Shown: piece by piece, positions 1 through 11,473 of the stretch
Numbering within the stretch: the stretch's first letter is position 1
Layout of the letters: each line of letters opens with the position of its first letter
NCBI GenBank assembly: GCA_029449235.1
Contig: JANATG010000010.1
Location: 1,116,001-1,180,000, forward strand
Reading direction: 5' to 3'
DNA from: Linnemannia schmuckeri
Taxonomy: Eukaryota; Mortierellomycota; Mortierellomycetes; Mortierellales; Mortierellaceae
Length of the DNA: 64,000 nucleotides
Notes under the pieces: model-generated
Told to the model about the DNA's origin: nothing
The model's database searches: none
Seen by the model: the letters and a program-made list of their open reading frames with translations, nothing else
Program-made: the position numbers and the translations under genes

Positions 1-698
1 TGGTTTCAGCATGGACGAGGTTTGTCTCGCCCAGCGCATTATTTCTGCTATCAAGGAAGTTGCTGGTAGCTGCGCTTACTTTGCTTACATACTCATTCAA
101 CTTTCAACCTTACACTAGTTCATTGACTTGTGTATTCTTTTGGGATGCGATTACTGTGACTCGATCAAGAACATTGGACCTACTCGGGCTATCGCGTTGA
201 TCAAGGAGCACAAAAATATTGAGACCATCTTGGAGAACCTCGACACAAAACGCTATCCCATCCCTGATCACTGGCCCTACAAGGATGCGCGTGAATTGTT
301 CCGCAATCCTCTCGTCACCGACCCTGCTACCATTGAGGTAACTCATCGATAACTCTGGACTACTACTCGCCTGAACTTTCAACGCACTGAGAACGATTTT
401 TATACTTAAAATATGTGCATTTGCTTAACAATAGATCAAATGGGAGTCCCCTGATGTCGAGGGCTTGGTCGAGTTCTTGGTCAGGGACAAGGGATTCAGC
501 GAGGAGCGTGTCCGCAAGGGATGCGAAAGATTAGAAAAGAACTTGAAGACTGCAACACAAGGACGCTTGGACGGCTTCTTTACCATGACACCCAATGCCA
601 ACAAGCGCAAGGCTGAGGAGCCTGCTGGAGGCAAAGGAAAGAAGGCCGTCCCAGCCAAGGGTAAGACCACAGCTGGACGTGGTCGCCCAAGGAAATAG
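1..698 (+). CDS. FEN1: Flap endonuclease 1 (FEN1/Rad27), 5'-truncated by window edge
   Basis: Structure-specific nuclease that removes 5' flaps in Okazaki-fragment maturation and long-patch base excision repair, acting in the nucleus with PCNA. Three exon pieces are visible: 1-19, 119-337 and 435-698, joined in frame by GT-AG introns of 99 and 97 nt. Splicing at 19/119 restores the family motif GFSMDE-FIDLCILLGCDYC, which carries active-site aspartates and the start of the helix-hairpin-helix (IKNIGPTRA). The C-terminus holds a PCNA-interacting box, QGRLDGFF, followed by a Lys/Arg-rich tail rich in Gly and Ala. The N-terminal nuclease half lies to the left of the window, so the start cannot be given. 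Identification is firm from the conserved core. Confidence 0.95.
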
Positions 699-869
699 TT
701 CGTGTTTCAATCATTTCATTTTTCAATACATACATCTCTGTTAATTTCATTAAGCAGTCACTGTTGTTATTTTGCCTGTAAAAAAAAAGAAAAAAAGGAT
801 ACCGCTTTTGCTGTTGCTGAAGGTTTAGAAACAACCCATTCTTCTTTCACCTCTACTTTCATACACATC

Positions 870-2762
870 ATGTTTGTCGAGTTGGCATTGACATCGTCAT
901 CGGATGCCGCTGATGGCACCACATACCTCTGGAACCTCCACACTGGGTCCATGCTCGGCTCATTCAAGCAGAACGTCACACCCTTGCAGTCTCTTGCCCT
1001 CGTCAACAACCCCCGCAACCTTGGCAGTATCTTCCTCAGTTCACAGGCAGAAAAGGGCATGATGCACGTCTACAACTTCCAGAAGGTATTGTGGCTCATA
1101 GGATAGGATTTAAAATATGCTAGTATTGAGCTGTGTGGTCCCTTTTGGCTGACACTAACATTTGTTACTATCTACGCGATGCCTTATTTAGGATCAAGTG
1201 TTTTTGAAGTTCCCTCTCCCTGACAAGATCGTCTGCTTGGCGACATCGAATAGGGGAATCTATTGCGCAGGAGGCACTGAGAGTGGCAGGATCCATATCT
1301 GGGAGGTATGTTTTTTGGTCGATACATAGCAACTAAGATGTTATCTACAGCTATAACGCGCATGTCTTTTACAGAGGAACATCACATACTTACATTCACT
1401 CTTTTGCTACCACTTTGAATAGATCGCGACAGGAATCCTCCACCGTACATTTGACGCTCACTACAAAAAGATTACAGTCCTTCGATTCTCAGCAGACGAC
1501 ACTGTGATGTTCTCAGGAAGCGAGGATGCCTCTGTTCACGTCTGGATGCTCAATGCACTCCTGGACGACGGGCAGACCGAGTCACCCGCCCCACATTACT
1601 CATGGACCGACCACACCCTCCCCATTACAGATGTCCAATGCGGCGTTGGACGGTTCCATGGCAGTCGCGTCGTCACTTCATCTATGGATCATACCTGCAA
1701 ACTCTGGGATCTCTCGACAGGATCGCTCTTGACGACCTTTTTGTTTCCAACAAAGATTACAGCGTTGGTCCTGGACCCTTCTGAGCGGTACTTTTTGGCT
1801 GCTTCTGGTACACCGGCTTCGACATCGTCTACAGCGAATGAGGCGGATTACTTGGTTTACCAGGCTTTGTTGTACAAGGCCAAGCATACTCAGCAAGGAT
1901 ACACCACTATGGAGGCTGTTGATGGCGATTCCGGTCTGGAGCAGATTGGGTTGGGGGGTGCTAAGAGACATGGAAGCGGTGGCGATTTGGTTTTCAGGGG
2001 GCATCATCACCCCATTCAGAGGATGGCTCTCAACTTTGATGGTTCGGCATTGGTCAGTGGAGATAATAAGGGCCACTTGATGGTCTGGGATGTTGCCAGT
2101 AGACAAATGGTCCGCGAGATCAAGCAACACAAGGGTAAGGGCTACCCCTCTGACATCCGTGTTGTAATAGCAACATGCGACTTTTAAATCTCATTCAACT
2201 CGAAGCTAATGGTGATCTCGCTCAATGACTTCTCTTAGGTGCAATCTCGTCGATCCACACGTTGTTCCAGCCTGCCGACCTCTACTCCAACACAACTTTG
2301 GCAGACAAGCCCAAGGTTCACTCGATCACACCGTTCAAGCGTATCCCACAGGCACGAATTGGCGAAGGCGGACCCGAAATCAACGGCAGCAACACAATTG
2401 CTGATGACCCTCTGATCATGATCCCTTTAACAGTCTCTTCGACTTATTCATCTTCATTATCGGCCACAGCCTTGCTGGCGTCTAAATCACAGGAAGAGCA
2501 GTTACTCGAGATGGCTCGACGCGCATTTGTGGGTGCACGCTCTGGTTCTGTCGCTGCTGGATCTGCATCATTACCAGTATCTTCTTCGATGGCTTCAACA
2601 GAGGCGTATCAGGAATTGGAGCAAAAGTATCGGGAACTTGAGGCGCGTCTTGCAGCCTTGACGACGGCACCTGCCCCTGTCCAGCCTGTAGTATCACAGT
2701 CTGATATTAGTGCTGCTTTGAGTGGGTTGAGGAGCTCGGGCACCAAGAGGCGAAAGGCATAA
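870..2762 (+). CDS. IPI3: IPI3/WDR18-like WD40 protein of the Rix1 complex
   Basis: Predicted nuclear WD-repeat subunit of the Rix1 (PELP1-TEX10-WDR18) complex, which acts in 60S pre-ribosome maturation and, in yeast, pre-replicative complex assembly. Four exons: 870-1085, 1192-1305, 1423-2134 and 2239-2762; phases agree and give 521 residues. Blades are marked by TTYLWNL, GRIHIWE, ASVHVWM, HTCKLWDL and GHLMVWDV. The stretch HYSWTDHTLPITDVQCG is very close to the WDR18/Ipi3 signature. A C-terminal helical segment (about residues 465-490, QELEQKYRELEARLAAL) matches the coiled coil that ends Ipi3-family proteins. The ATG at 870 is preferred because it begins the first WD-like blade and an in-frame upstream stretch is pyrimidine-rich. 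A poly(A) run follows the stop. Confidence 0.88.
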
Positions 2763-3221
2763 TTTTCTCTAGATATCCTTACAAGTAAAAAAAAAAAAAC
2801 CATTAGCATTTAGGGATTTTCTTGTCCGTGATCAGTGAGGAGGGGGAGGAGGAGCACAGATGTAATAATAATTGGTATGCTGGAGGGGGCATGCAGGAGA
2901 TGACGGTTTAAGTGTTTGGGTGAAGAGAAGGGCTGTTCTGGAGGCGTATTTCAAGCCGAGGCTCTGCTACAGCCAACAAGCGACACTGTCAGGGTAAGAG
3001 TCGAAAATGTCGATGGCATTTTAAGTCAGAGCGCACAGACTTATTCCAGACCTACCCTTTTGGAGCACTGCCCCTGTTTACAAAAGGGGGTTAAAGAGAG
3101 AAGAACGCCACCCACCTGCCTTTCTCTTTCGTTTCCTCTCACTTTGCTCTCACTCTTCTTTTCCTTTTCATTCCACCTCCCACAAAAAACTCTACACTCA
3201 TTCTCCTTTTCCTCCTGTTCC
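2763..3221. other. Intergenic, IPI3 3' end to F-box gene
   Basis: 459 nt. It holds an A13 tract just after the IPI3 stop, a purine-rich stretch near 2830-2900, and a C/T-rich stretch at 3115-3215 directly before the F-box ATG that is typical of a leader in this genome. The reading frame of the F-box gene stays open upstream to 2916, but that part encodes compositionally biased peptide and is better read as leader. No other gene seen. Confidence 0.6.
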
Positions 3222-5108
3222 ATGATGTTCGCCTTTGACATCCCTGAGATTCGGGACCACCTAGCCCAGTTCCTCGACACACGTCAACTCGGTTCAGCAT
3301 TGCTAGTCTGTAAGGAATGGCACGCAACCTTTTTGCCTTTCCTCTACCGGTCGGCCTCTGTCATTGCAACCTCGGAAAAGAACCCGGACCTGGCGACGAT
3401 TGAGAAATACGCGCATTTGATCCAGGCACTTCGTATCTCCGGGTTTACCGATTCGTTGGATTATTATGCCGTGCCCTGCAGGAATTTGCATACCTTGACC
3501 CTGGACGGCAACTGGACGATGAGTTATAATGGTAATACTTCGTTCAGGAGAGGCTTTGGAAGCATGAACAGCAGCGTCAGCAGCAGTTGTCAGATTAGCA
3601 AGGAGGCTGTGGCAGCAGAGTTCTCGTCGACGGTAGCCGATTTGATCCTCCGAAACCCAGGGCTAGTGCATATTCTCCTCCTGGACCAACCCTGTATCTC
3701 ATCGACCAAGTTCTGGAAGGCTCTTGCAGCAAGTCCCAAGCTCAGCTCAATGCAATTGACAAGCTGTACGATCCACCCAAATGACGTGTCTGCCTTCTGG
3801 GAAGCCTGCTCCAAGACCGAGACCCTCCATCTCTTACGACTCGAACTACCGGACGGCGAGGCATTTTATCCACCAATAAAGCGCACGTTATCGGACCAAG
3901 ACTGGCTATTGCACTCAACAGGGGAGTTACGGTCGAAACTGCTAGCTCCTCCTTCTCCGCCTAGTACAATTTCGACCTTGATGGAGTCTTCGCTCTCGTT
4001 GAATGAGTCTTCGACCCCGCCTAAGGCCGCCAGTGGCAACAGTAACATCAACAACAAGGACAGGGACAAAGACAAGGCGTTGTTCTCGCGGTTACAGATC
4101 CTACAAATGAACGGCATCAGCGACGGGTTCCGAATCATCGCCCAGGCGCCACTCCTCCGCTCTTGGCAATGGGCCCTTGGTACCAAGCCGTTCCCTTCCC
4201 AAGACATCGAGCTAGCCTTTCCGCGCCTCAAACCCTTTCCTTTCCTCCGGGACCTCGACATCCAACTACAGGACCTGACCGATACGCATATCGAGGATCT
4301 GTTGGACAGAATGACGGATGCGCGGGATGTTAACCTTAACTGGACGGATTTCGGACCCAAGTCGTTCCAGGTGTTGATGATCCGACATACTATGACCTTG
4401 AGAAGTCTGAGTCTGATATGTGTGCAGGTTCAGAGCAAGCAGATCCAGATGCTGTTGACGAGTTGTCCGGGACTGGAGTTATTTAGTGCGAATGTTCTGT
4501 TTGGCACAGAGTTGGTCCGGTATGGTGCTCCAACGAAGGAGGGGTCAAAGGACAGCAATGAGGTCGATTTCACGTCGCCCGATTATGAGTACGATATGAG
4601 CGTCTCGGCGTTTATGGGATCCGGAACGGGGATACTTCTAGGCGACGATTGGGTCTGTCTGGGTCTCAAGTCGTTGGCGCTCAACTTTGCGCTTGGAGGC
4701 AAGAATATTCATTTGAAAGATACCAGTCCCGAGTCCCAAGCGGCGATGCAGAAGCAATACGACCTTGAACAGGAACATACCTTCCGCCAATTGGCGCGAT
4801 TGACGCAGTTGGAAAAGTTGCTTATGATCAATGCGACGGGGGAGCCACCGTTCGTTCAGGGGGTCAATTTGAATTTGCGGACAAAGGGCGGGAGGTTGGA
4901 GGATTTGGCGCCGTTGACAAGGTTGGAGACGGTTAACTTTGCGGGAACGAAGCAGTTGCTGGATGAGGAAGAGCTCGATTGGATGTGGGAAAATTGGCCG
5001 AGGTTGTTCTTTATCTTGGGTGTTTTCAATAAGGATCCTGGTGTGAATCAACGTGTTGTCGCGGCATATCAGGAGCGGCAGAGGAAGAAGTGGTACTCTG
5101 AACAGTAG
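3222..5108 (+). CDS. F-box/LRR-type protein
   Basis: Predicted substrate-recognition subunit of an SCF ubiquitin ligase; target unknown. Single exon, 628 residues from the ATG at 3222 (a second ATG follows at once). The N-terminus has an F-box-like motif, FDIPEIRDHLAQFLDTRQL, then ALLVCKEWHATFLPFLYRS (about residues 4-45), which would bind Skp1. The remainder shows irregular leucine-rich repeat texture (LRIS, LHTLTLDGN, LQILQMNGI, LRDLDIQLQDL, LRSLSLICVQ, LEKLLMINATG). A Ser/Pro/Asn-rich insertion lies at about residues 245-290. The ATG was chosen because the F-box begins within a few residues and upstream sequence is C/T-rich leader. The family is much expanded in Mucoromycota-type fungi. 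It converges with the GH89 gene 174 nt downstream. Confidence 0.8.
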   Translation: MMFAFDIPEIRDHLAQFLDTRQLGSALLVCKEWHATFLPFLYRSASVIATSEKNPDLATIEKYAHLIQALRISGFTDSLDYYAVPCRNLHTLTLDGNWTMSYNGNTSFRRGFGSMNSSVSSSCQISKEAVAAEFSSTVADLILRNPGLVHILLLDQPCISSTKFWKALAASPKLSSMQLTSCTIHPNDVSAFWEACSKTETLHLLRLELPDGEAFYPPIKRTLSDQDWLLHSTGELRSKLLAPPSPPSTISTLMESSLSLNESSTPPKAASGNSNINNKDRDKDKALFSRLQILQMNGISDGFRIIAQAPLLRSWQWALGTKPFPSQDIELAFPRLKPFPFLRDLDIQLQDLTDTHIEDLLDRMTDARDVNLNWTDFGPKSFQVLMIRHTMTLRSLSLICVQVQSKQIQMLLTSCPGLELFSANVLFGTELVRYGAPTKEGSKDSNEVDFTSPDYEYDMSVSAFMGSGTGILLGDDWVCLGLKSLALNFALGGKNIHLKDTSPESQAAMQKQYDLEQEHTFRQLARLTQLEKLLMINATGEPPFVQGVNLNLRTKGGRLEDLAPLTRLETVNFAGTKQLLDEEELDWMWENWPRLFFILGVFNKDPGVNQRVVAAYQERQRKKWYSEQ

Positions 5109-5282
5109 ATAATAATTGGTGAAAAATAAACATGCATGCGAAGGCAACTTTGTCTCTTTTGTTTTGTTCTCTTTTTTTTTTTTTTTTGTTTGTTTATTTG
5201 CTCAAAAGCAGGTATATATCTATGCTCATGTTTTTTTTTTTCCACACTTCAGCCGCATCGACAAGGACGAACATCTACTTTT

Positions 5283-8032
5283 TTAATCCTCGGTGGCGGC
5301 GATCTTGGCAGCCAAGGCAGCGTACTTGACCCACAACTGGCGGACGAGATCAATAGAGTCATATCCGTTCGAAGCCCAGCTCTCGTTATTCCTATCCCCC
5401 CACCTTTGAGCCTGCCAAGCTGTCTCATGCTTCGAGACCAAAGCCGCAAAGGCAGCGGGGTCAAAGTCACGCTTCTGTTGAGCGGCCAATTCGAGTTGGG
5501 CAATGAACAAGCGCCAGCGAGGAACATAGTAAGAGGAGATGAGACCACCCCACTGCTTGGAACCGTAATCTGCGAGTCCTGCGGACTCGGGGCCCCACCA
5601 GGTGACCAGGTTGCGGGCGTTGGATTCCAGGAACTGTTGGAAACGGCTGCGGTTGAAGGATGGCGCGGGGGTGGTGCCGGCCGGGAGGGGGAGGTTGGCA
5701 GAGTCGCGAGCTTCCTTGACCCAAGAACCGAAGGAGAACAGAGGGTGGGAGGAGAGGAGACGATCGGCGTCATTGGCGACTTCGAGGAGTTGACGGCCGG
5801 CGGCGCGGATCTGGGCAACGTCCTGGCGGTTGTAAGCTGCGATTAATGAGCCGTGGATTGAGGGGAAGACGGTAGCCAAGAGGATCTCACGGGTCGTGTC
5901 GACCAGATCAAAGACGTAGGACTTTGGCAAGGGACGACCATGAGCAGCGTTACGTTCCGCAATACCGCTCTGGACCAACAGATCCCAAGCATGGACGACA
6001 GTGGTCTTATTGTACCAGAAGATAGTTCCCAACCAATTAGGGTCAGTCATGTTCAAAGCTGGCGGCTTCTCGATGTAGGACTTCGAGCCTGTGGGTTTTC
6101 CGGTACGAGAGTCCCAGACGGTTTCCGAGAGGAGCTTCCATGCTTGTTGAACTTGAGGGTTGGCACGGGAGGGGCCATAACGACGTTGGATGAATTGTTC
6201 GAGGCGTTTGGGGACATTGAGAGCAGGTTGGTCGGGGTTGGCCCAGGGGAAGGTGAAGGTGAGGCCGTAGATGAATTCGTTGTTGTTGACACCTTCAGCG
6301 GTGACACCAATGCCGCGGAGGGTGTTAGGGTACTGGGAAAAGGCTGTGTAAGGGCGGACAGTGATCTCAGAGAGTTTGCCGAAAAGGCCCTGCGAGGCAC
6401 CATAGTTGTTGATACTAGAAAGATAGAAGAAAAAAATGTGTTAACCAAGGGCACACAAACATAGCACATATTTCAACCAGAATACTCAGAACGAGTGAGG
6501 GAAGGAGAGAGACTTACACGCTCCAGCCAAAGTCACTGCCAAAGAAACCATCAAAGGAATCCCAAACAGGGAGAGAATCCGAAGCCAAGTCGTAGACAAA
6601 GGATTTGCCACCAGCCTCCTGGATACCCTGAAGGTAAGCCTTGCCCCTGGAAGGGTTCCAAGCAGCGGCAGTAAGGAACCAACCCTGCATTACCCAGACC
6701 GCATCCTTGTCGGCCGTTTGCAAAGTCTTGGAGACCGCGGTAGAGATGGCCTTGAGACAAGCCTCGGTTAAACAGGAGGGAATCAACTCGTTGTAGAGAT
6801 CCAAGAGGTAATGGTGCGAGCGATGACCATTGTTCAACTTGTCCTGGAGCTTAAGATAGTCAATCGACAGCTTGGCGAACAGGGGATCGGTGGGCTCGAT
6901 GTAAGTGACGTTGGTGTACTGGATCGGGAACCCAGACCAAGTCGACGAGTTACGGATATCAGCCTGAGGGTAGAGGTTCTTCAGGGCACGAGGGACAAAG
7001 CCCTGGAAGGCAGGAAGGACAGAGGTGATGTTGAATCCATCCAGACGTGCAAGAATCTTTTGTTGAAGTGCCCATTGAGAATCAATCCAACGGTTTTTGT
7101 AGGCCAATTCGTCGGCTTCTGTACCGGCACCGGTGAGCTTGTAGGTCCAGGATCCTTGCATGTTGCCCATGCGGCTCCAGGGCTGGTAGGTGGGTCCAGA
7201 GAAGAAGCTGGCAAAGTCAGTGTCCTTGACGCCCAGACTGCGGAAGAACTCACGGAGGACGTATTCTTGGCCGACCATGGCGGGCAGCTGGTTAATACCG
7301 TTCAACACCATCCAATCTTAATTCCAACCCCAAAGGGAAAGAAAAAGAGGTTAAAATTTAGGTTAGTGTTGTGTCCCTGTGCGAAACCCGCATAACCAAA
7401 CTACAACAAAGCATGCACCCATGTACTCACTTAAAAAAATTGATATGTAACTTACCGAGCTCACGCTCCCAACGGTTCCAGTCCCAGAAGGCAAACTGGT
7501 ATCCAAAGGTGACCACATTGGTATAATATCTCCAAGGAACAAAGCTTCCATGGACATGACCAGTCGTCACAACATTACCCGAGTCCAACTCCAGATCAGG
7601 CACACGGGGGGGTTGAGCAGGCAACTCATTGAACCGGTTACCACTCCAGGTTAACTCGACCTGAGCAGCCTGCTCAAGGTAGTACTTGAGTCCGACACCT
7701 AAGGCCGAAACAGTGGTACCCTCGATCAAGACGGTGGGTTGACCACCGCGTCCAGTTGCGTTGACACCAGCAGCGGCAATATTGGAGACACGGTAGACAT
7801 CGTACTTGTTCTTAGGTGAGGAAGGGGGAATTGCGGACTCGGAGACGATCTGGAAATCAAAGGCAGAGTGGTAGGCCTTGGGGAGAAGACGCTCGACGAG
7901 TCCGTAAAGGGGCTGGGTCTGGACGGTGGGTGCTGCGGTTGCGGTAGTGCGGAGGAGGGCCACGGCGGCGATTGCGAGCAGTGCGAGCGACGACGACGAC
8001 CAGCGAATGGATCTGGTGGTTCCTTTCGCCAT
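5283..8032 (-). CDS. Alpha-N-acetylglucosaminidase (NAGLU-type, GH89)
   Basis: Secreted or vacuolar glycosidase predicted to remove terminal alpha-linked GlcNAc; in animals the enzyme degrades heparan sulfate, while the fungal substrate is unknown. Exons on the minus strand: 8032-7456, 7316-6518 and 6414-5283, total 835 residues, close to the usual family length. An N-terminal signal peptide (hydrophobic LALLAIAAVALL, about residues 16-27) is followed by the N-terminal domain. The (beta/alpha)8 barrel is marked by NVVTFGYQFAFWDWNRWERE, DWMVLNGINQLPA and KDAVWVMQGW. By family pattern the two catalytic glutamates should be those in LYNELIP (about residue 369) and in GVTAEGVNNNEFIYG (about 499). 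The C-terminal alpha-helical domain includes VFDLVDTTRE. A palindromic TATATATA lies about 147 nt upstream of the ATG. Confidence 0.93.
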
Positions 8033-8178
8033 TTTTGTCTGAGTGTGAAGAAGGAAGAGAGCGAGTCGGGAGGAAGGAAAGAAGGAGGGGAGACGAATAA
8101 GGAGTGGAGGAAGAGGAGACTGAGAAGTAGGTTGGAGGGAGTGACGAAGAGTGAGTTTTTTCAAGAGCTCACCTTGGG

Positions 8179-8186
8179 TATATATA
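8179..8186 (-). promoter_or_regulatory. TATA box candidate of the GH89 gene
   Basis: TATATATA, 147-154 nt upstream of the ATG at 8032, between a pyrimidine-rich leader (minus strand) and a more mixed upstream region. Position fits a fungal core promoter with a 5' leader of about 100 nt. Inferred from sequence only. Confidence 0.45.
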
Positions 8187-8963
8187 CTTTCCATACCGGT
8201 TAATTGCCCACTTACATACCCAAAAAGACAGAAAGAAAGAATAAGGTGAATGAGAAAGCAATTACAACAAACAACAAAGAACCCTTCTTGCCATCATCGT
8301 TACCACGTAACCATCGATCCCTCTTTCTCTCTTTCGACTTCTTCTCTTTCTCTTCTTTGCCATTGTTTGTCAACAAAACGTACCCCACGGACGGCGTTCT
8401 TTAGCAATCAAAATGTGAGCCCTTGGGTTTAGATCATGCACGATAACGAACGGCAAAGTCCCAGAAACAACATAAGGCCCGGCGTGCGATTCAACGATTT
8501 CAGGTCGTACAGAGACCTATTTCCTCCTATTTTCCTGAACCTGGCCCGGAAAGAGAGACTTTTTCTCTTTAGGCGATATGTGTATGTTCTGAGAGCACAC
8601 CCAAGAAAACAAGAAATATGTCAATGGTTTAATTTTTGAAAAAGTAGAAAAAATAAACTAAAAATGAACAGAGGGAAGAAGAAGGAGGAGGAAGAGGAGA
8701 AGAGCGTCCCTGTCAGCAAGATATCAATGACACGGCGGGAAGGAGGAGGCGGTCTGCAATCAGGGACAGGTGAACAGGGTTTAGTTTACGAGAGAGAAGA
8801 GAGAGAAAACAATTGTCTCCAAATCGAAGGTTAGATAATGAGCACCATCTAAGAAAGCACCCAATACACCATTAGCATGAACAATGAAAACAATTTTCTA
8901 CTCCATCGGCAAGCTTGTTTACTCTGCTTTCAGTCGAGTATCACCATTGCTCACTGTTATTAT

Positions 8964-8984
8964 TCTCTCTCTCTCTCTCTCTCT
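8964..8984. repeat. CT microsatellite
   Basis: About ten TC units in intergenic DNA; simple sequence repeat, no associated gene. Confidence 0.9.
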
Positions 8985-9859
8985 GTCATTCTCTCTAGTT
9001 CTGTTCTTGCAATCATATCAAGTTGAGCGATGGGGATATGTTATGATGAAGATTAAACAGAGAACAACAAAAGAAAATCGATGAACAGGTTCCGCAGCAC
9101 AGGTGGGGTGGCGTAATAACAAAGAGCAAGTTTCGGTACATTGTCCCGGCACAGGAACTTTTTGCCAGAGAGGACTGGACTTAAAAAAACTGGCCTTTTT
9201 ACATAAAGAATTACCAATGAATGGCATGCATGTAGTCCAATTTCGCGCTCATCTTTTTTTTTTTTCCTTTCAGGGACAAAAAATAATCGACCGTCGACCG
9301 ACGCACCATGGATGCATGTCTGCATGCACACATACCATTCCTCGGTACTTTTTTTTTTTTTTGTTTTACATAAACAACAAAAAATGAAGTACAAGAGAAT
9401 TCCAAAAAGGAACATTTTTTCTTATTACTGGTGATGGAGAAAGAAGGATCCCGATCGATGAAAGTACCAGAAGATCAAAACATAAAAAAAAAAAACGAGT
9501 ATTGGGGGGAGAAAAGAAACGTGCCTCCAGTCGATGGCAGTACGAGCTCAACCTCACTATATACAATACATGTTTTCTTGCAATTTTCTTGCATGTTGTT
9601 TTTCTGCCATCAAAATGACAAAGAATTAAGCCTGTTGTTTTCAATCAATGCCATGCCCAGTGTCAGCAGATGCAGCTTTTTTTGTTCATCAATGCATGGT
9701 AGCGTACGTTTATAATAATAGATTAGAGATGAGCAGAAGGGTCCTACCTAGGGTTTATTACCTGATATGATGTATTAAGAGTAGAGAATAATACAAATGA
9801 ACGCAAGAAAAAAAATAGCATAGAAAAGAGAAAGTGGCTGGTCAAGGAGAACTCTTCTC

Positions 9860-11473
9860 CTAACCAGACTCATCAACTGAGGGCAAGTTGACGGGGTAGC
9901 CCATAGACGTACAATATCCAGGACCACGGTTGTTGGCATTCTCTGGCAGCCATCCACCCTCGACACCATCAAAATACGACCAGAGCGGGTTGGTCTCAGT
10001 CTTGAAGTTCCAATAGAACCATCCTGCTCCTTGTTCAAAGGCCTCAATCTGCGCCAGGAAGAACTGCTTCAAGAAGTTCTTGTACTCGGCGGAGTAAGTC
10101 GACGCGTCGTTCTTGCCGGCACACGTGCTGTCAGGAGAGTGTCTGTAGGTGCTGTCGCCAAAGGTCCCGTCCCAGCGAGAGCCAACGTTAATACCGTTCA
10201 AGTGGGTCGCGCAATCGTTGACGGCAACAGAAAATTCCCCGACCATTGTTGGACCAAAGGTCTTGGTGCTTGTTGTTGCTAGCGTGCCCCATGACTGGCA
10301 GGCAAACTTGAGCTGGGCAGTCTGGTTTAAACTTATTAACCCCTCGGTGAACATGATGTACAGGTGAGAATCTAGATGTCATAGGAAAAATCATTGTTGC
10401 TGATATTAGTTGATTATTTCAATACAGCACGACCATTGGAACAGAATAAAAATTAGCGGAAAAAAGGATATACCAAACATGAGGCGGTCAGTTTGTGCCT
10501 TGAAGCCGTCAAAGGCATCAACGTTCAAGAACCCGTCGTGGAGGACAGCCCAGGGTCCTTTTCCAGGGCCAGTAGCCTGTCGAATAGCCACTACTGCCTG
10601 CTTGTACCAATTCACGACCGCATCGCCACCAATCAGAAACCCTGCAGGCTCATTGAGTATGCCCATGACAGGGCTCACGTGAATGTAGGCAGGGGCTGAA
10701 AAGAAGGTTGCCATCTGCTGGAGATATCGCAGTGTTCTTTGTGCGTTCAATGCGCCGTCGGTGCCATTGACCCATCGAATCTGTCCCACACGGCCCGAAT
10801 GGTTCCATCCGTTTTGGGACCCAGGCGCTCCATGCAACTCGACCATGACGCGGATTCCGTGCTTGCGCGCCCATTCAATCGCCCGGAGGAGGTAGTTCCA
10901 GGAGACATTGGCGACATAGGGCTCGCCCTGGACCAAGTTGCCCATAGCCCAGAATCCAATGGGGACACGGACGTGATTGAGACCGAGTTTCTTGATCTGC
11001 ACAAAGGTATCTTCGGTCACCCAGGAGGCGTAATGATCCTCAAGGAGTTTCCTGGCTGCATCAGGGCCGAGATGCTCGCAGAGCGTCCACTCGTCGACGA
11101 CACCGTTCTTGATATAAGGGTCGAAGAGCGAAGGAGTGATGAAGGGTTCGAGGACAAGCCATCCTCCGAGGTTGACACCGCGCATCTTGATAGTTCCATT
11201 GGCATAGTCGAAGGGTTGGTTGAGGGAAGGAGTGTAGCTGTTGGGTCGGGCAGAGTTGTCGGTCGAAGGGGTGATGGTTGTGCCTGGCACGATCAAGTCC
11301 GGTTTGGCGCGACCTGAACCTGAGAGACCGCTATTCTTGTTGCCCTTAACCCATGGCTTAAGGAGGACGAGCGGTATGGCTACAGCTGCAGCGATGACGA
11401 GGAAGATGAGCAGGAAGATGATGCACCGGTAGCGACGGAAGCAAGACCGTTCGTCCTTTCGAGATTTACCCAT
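9860..11473 (-). CDS. Membrane-anchored GH5 exo-beta-1,3-glucanase-like protein
   Basis: Predicted cell-surface glucan 1,3-beta-glucosidase acting in wall beta-glucan remodelling. Two exons: 11473-10474 and 10371-9860 (503 residues), joined through a split GAT codon. It has a short basic cytoplasmic N-terminus with no cleavable signal. A transmembrane helix follows at about residues 18-39 (CIIFLLIFLVIAAAVAIPL), then a Ser/Thr/Pro stalk, giving a type II topology like fungal ExgD enzymes. The catalytic domain begins with MRGVNLGGWLVLEPFITPSL. The family acid/base Glu is in GILNEPAG (about residue 275) and the nucleophile in MVGEFSVA (about residue 379). WYKQAVVAIRQ and GAGWFYWNFKTE are further exo-glucanase motifs. 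Several N-glycosylation sequons are present. ATG choice is clear because the basic leader and TM helix follow it. Confidence 0.92.

Larger units (their letters stand above)
8033..9859. other. Intergenic region, GH89 promoter side to GH5 3' end
   Basis: About 1.8 kb. The first 150 nt are the GH89 leader and TATA box. The rest is A/T-rich with many A and T homopolymers, a CT dinucleotide run at 8964-8984 and short frames without recognisable protein features. I see no gene, tRNA or transposon. The last part (9720-9859) is the 3' flank of the GH5 gene. Confidence 0.5.

Noticed and set aside
2916..3221. N-terminal extension of the F-box protein by 102 codons
   Set aside because: The extension is Phe/Leu/Ser-rich translation of a pyrimidine leader. 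The F-box begins right after the ATG at 3222.
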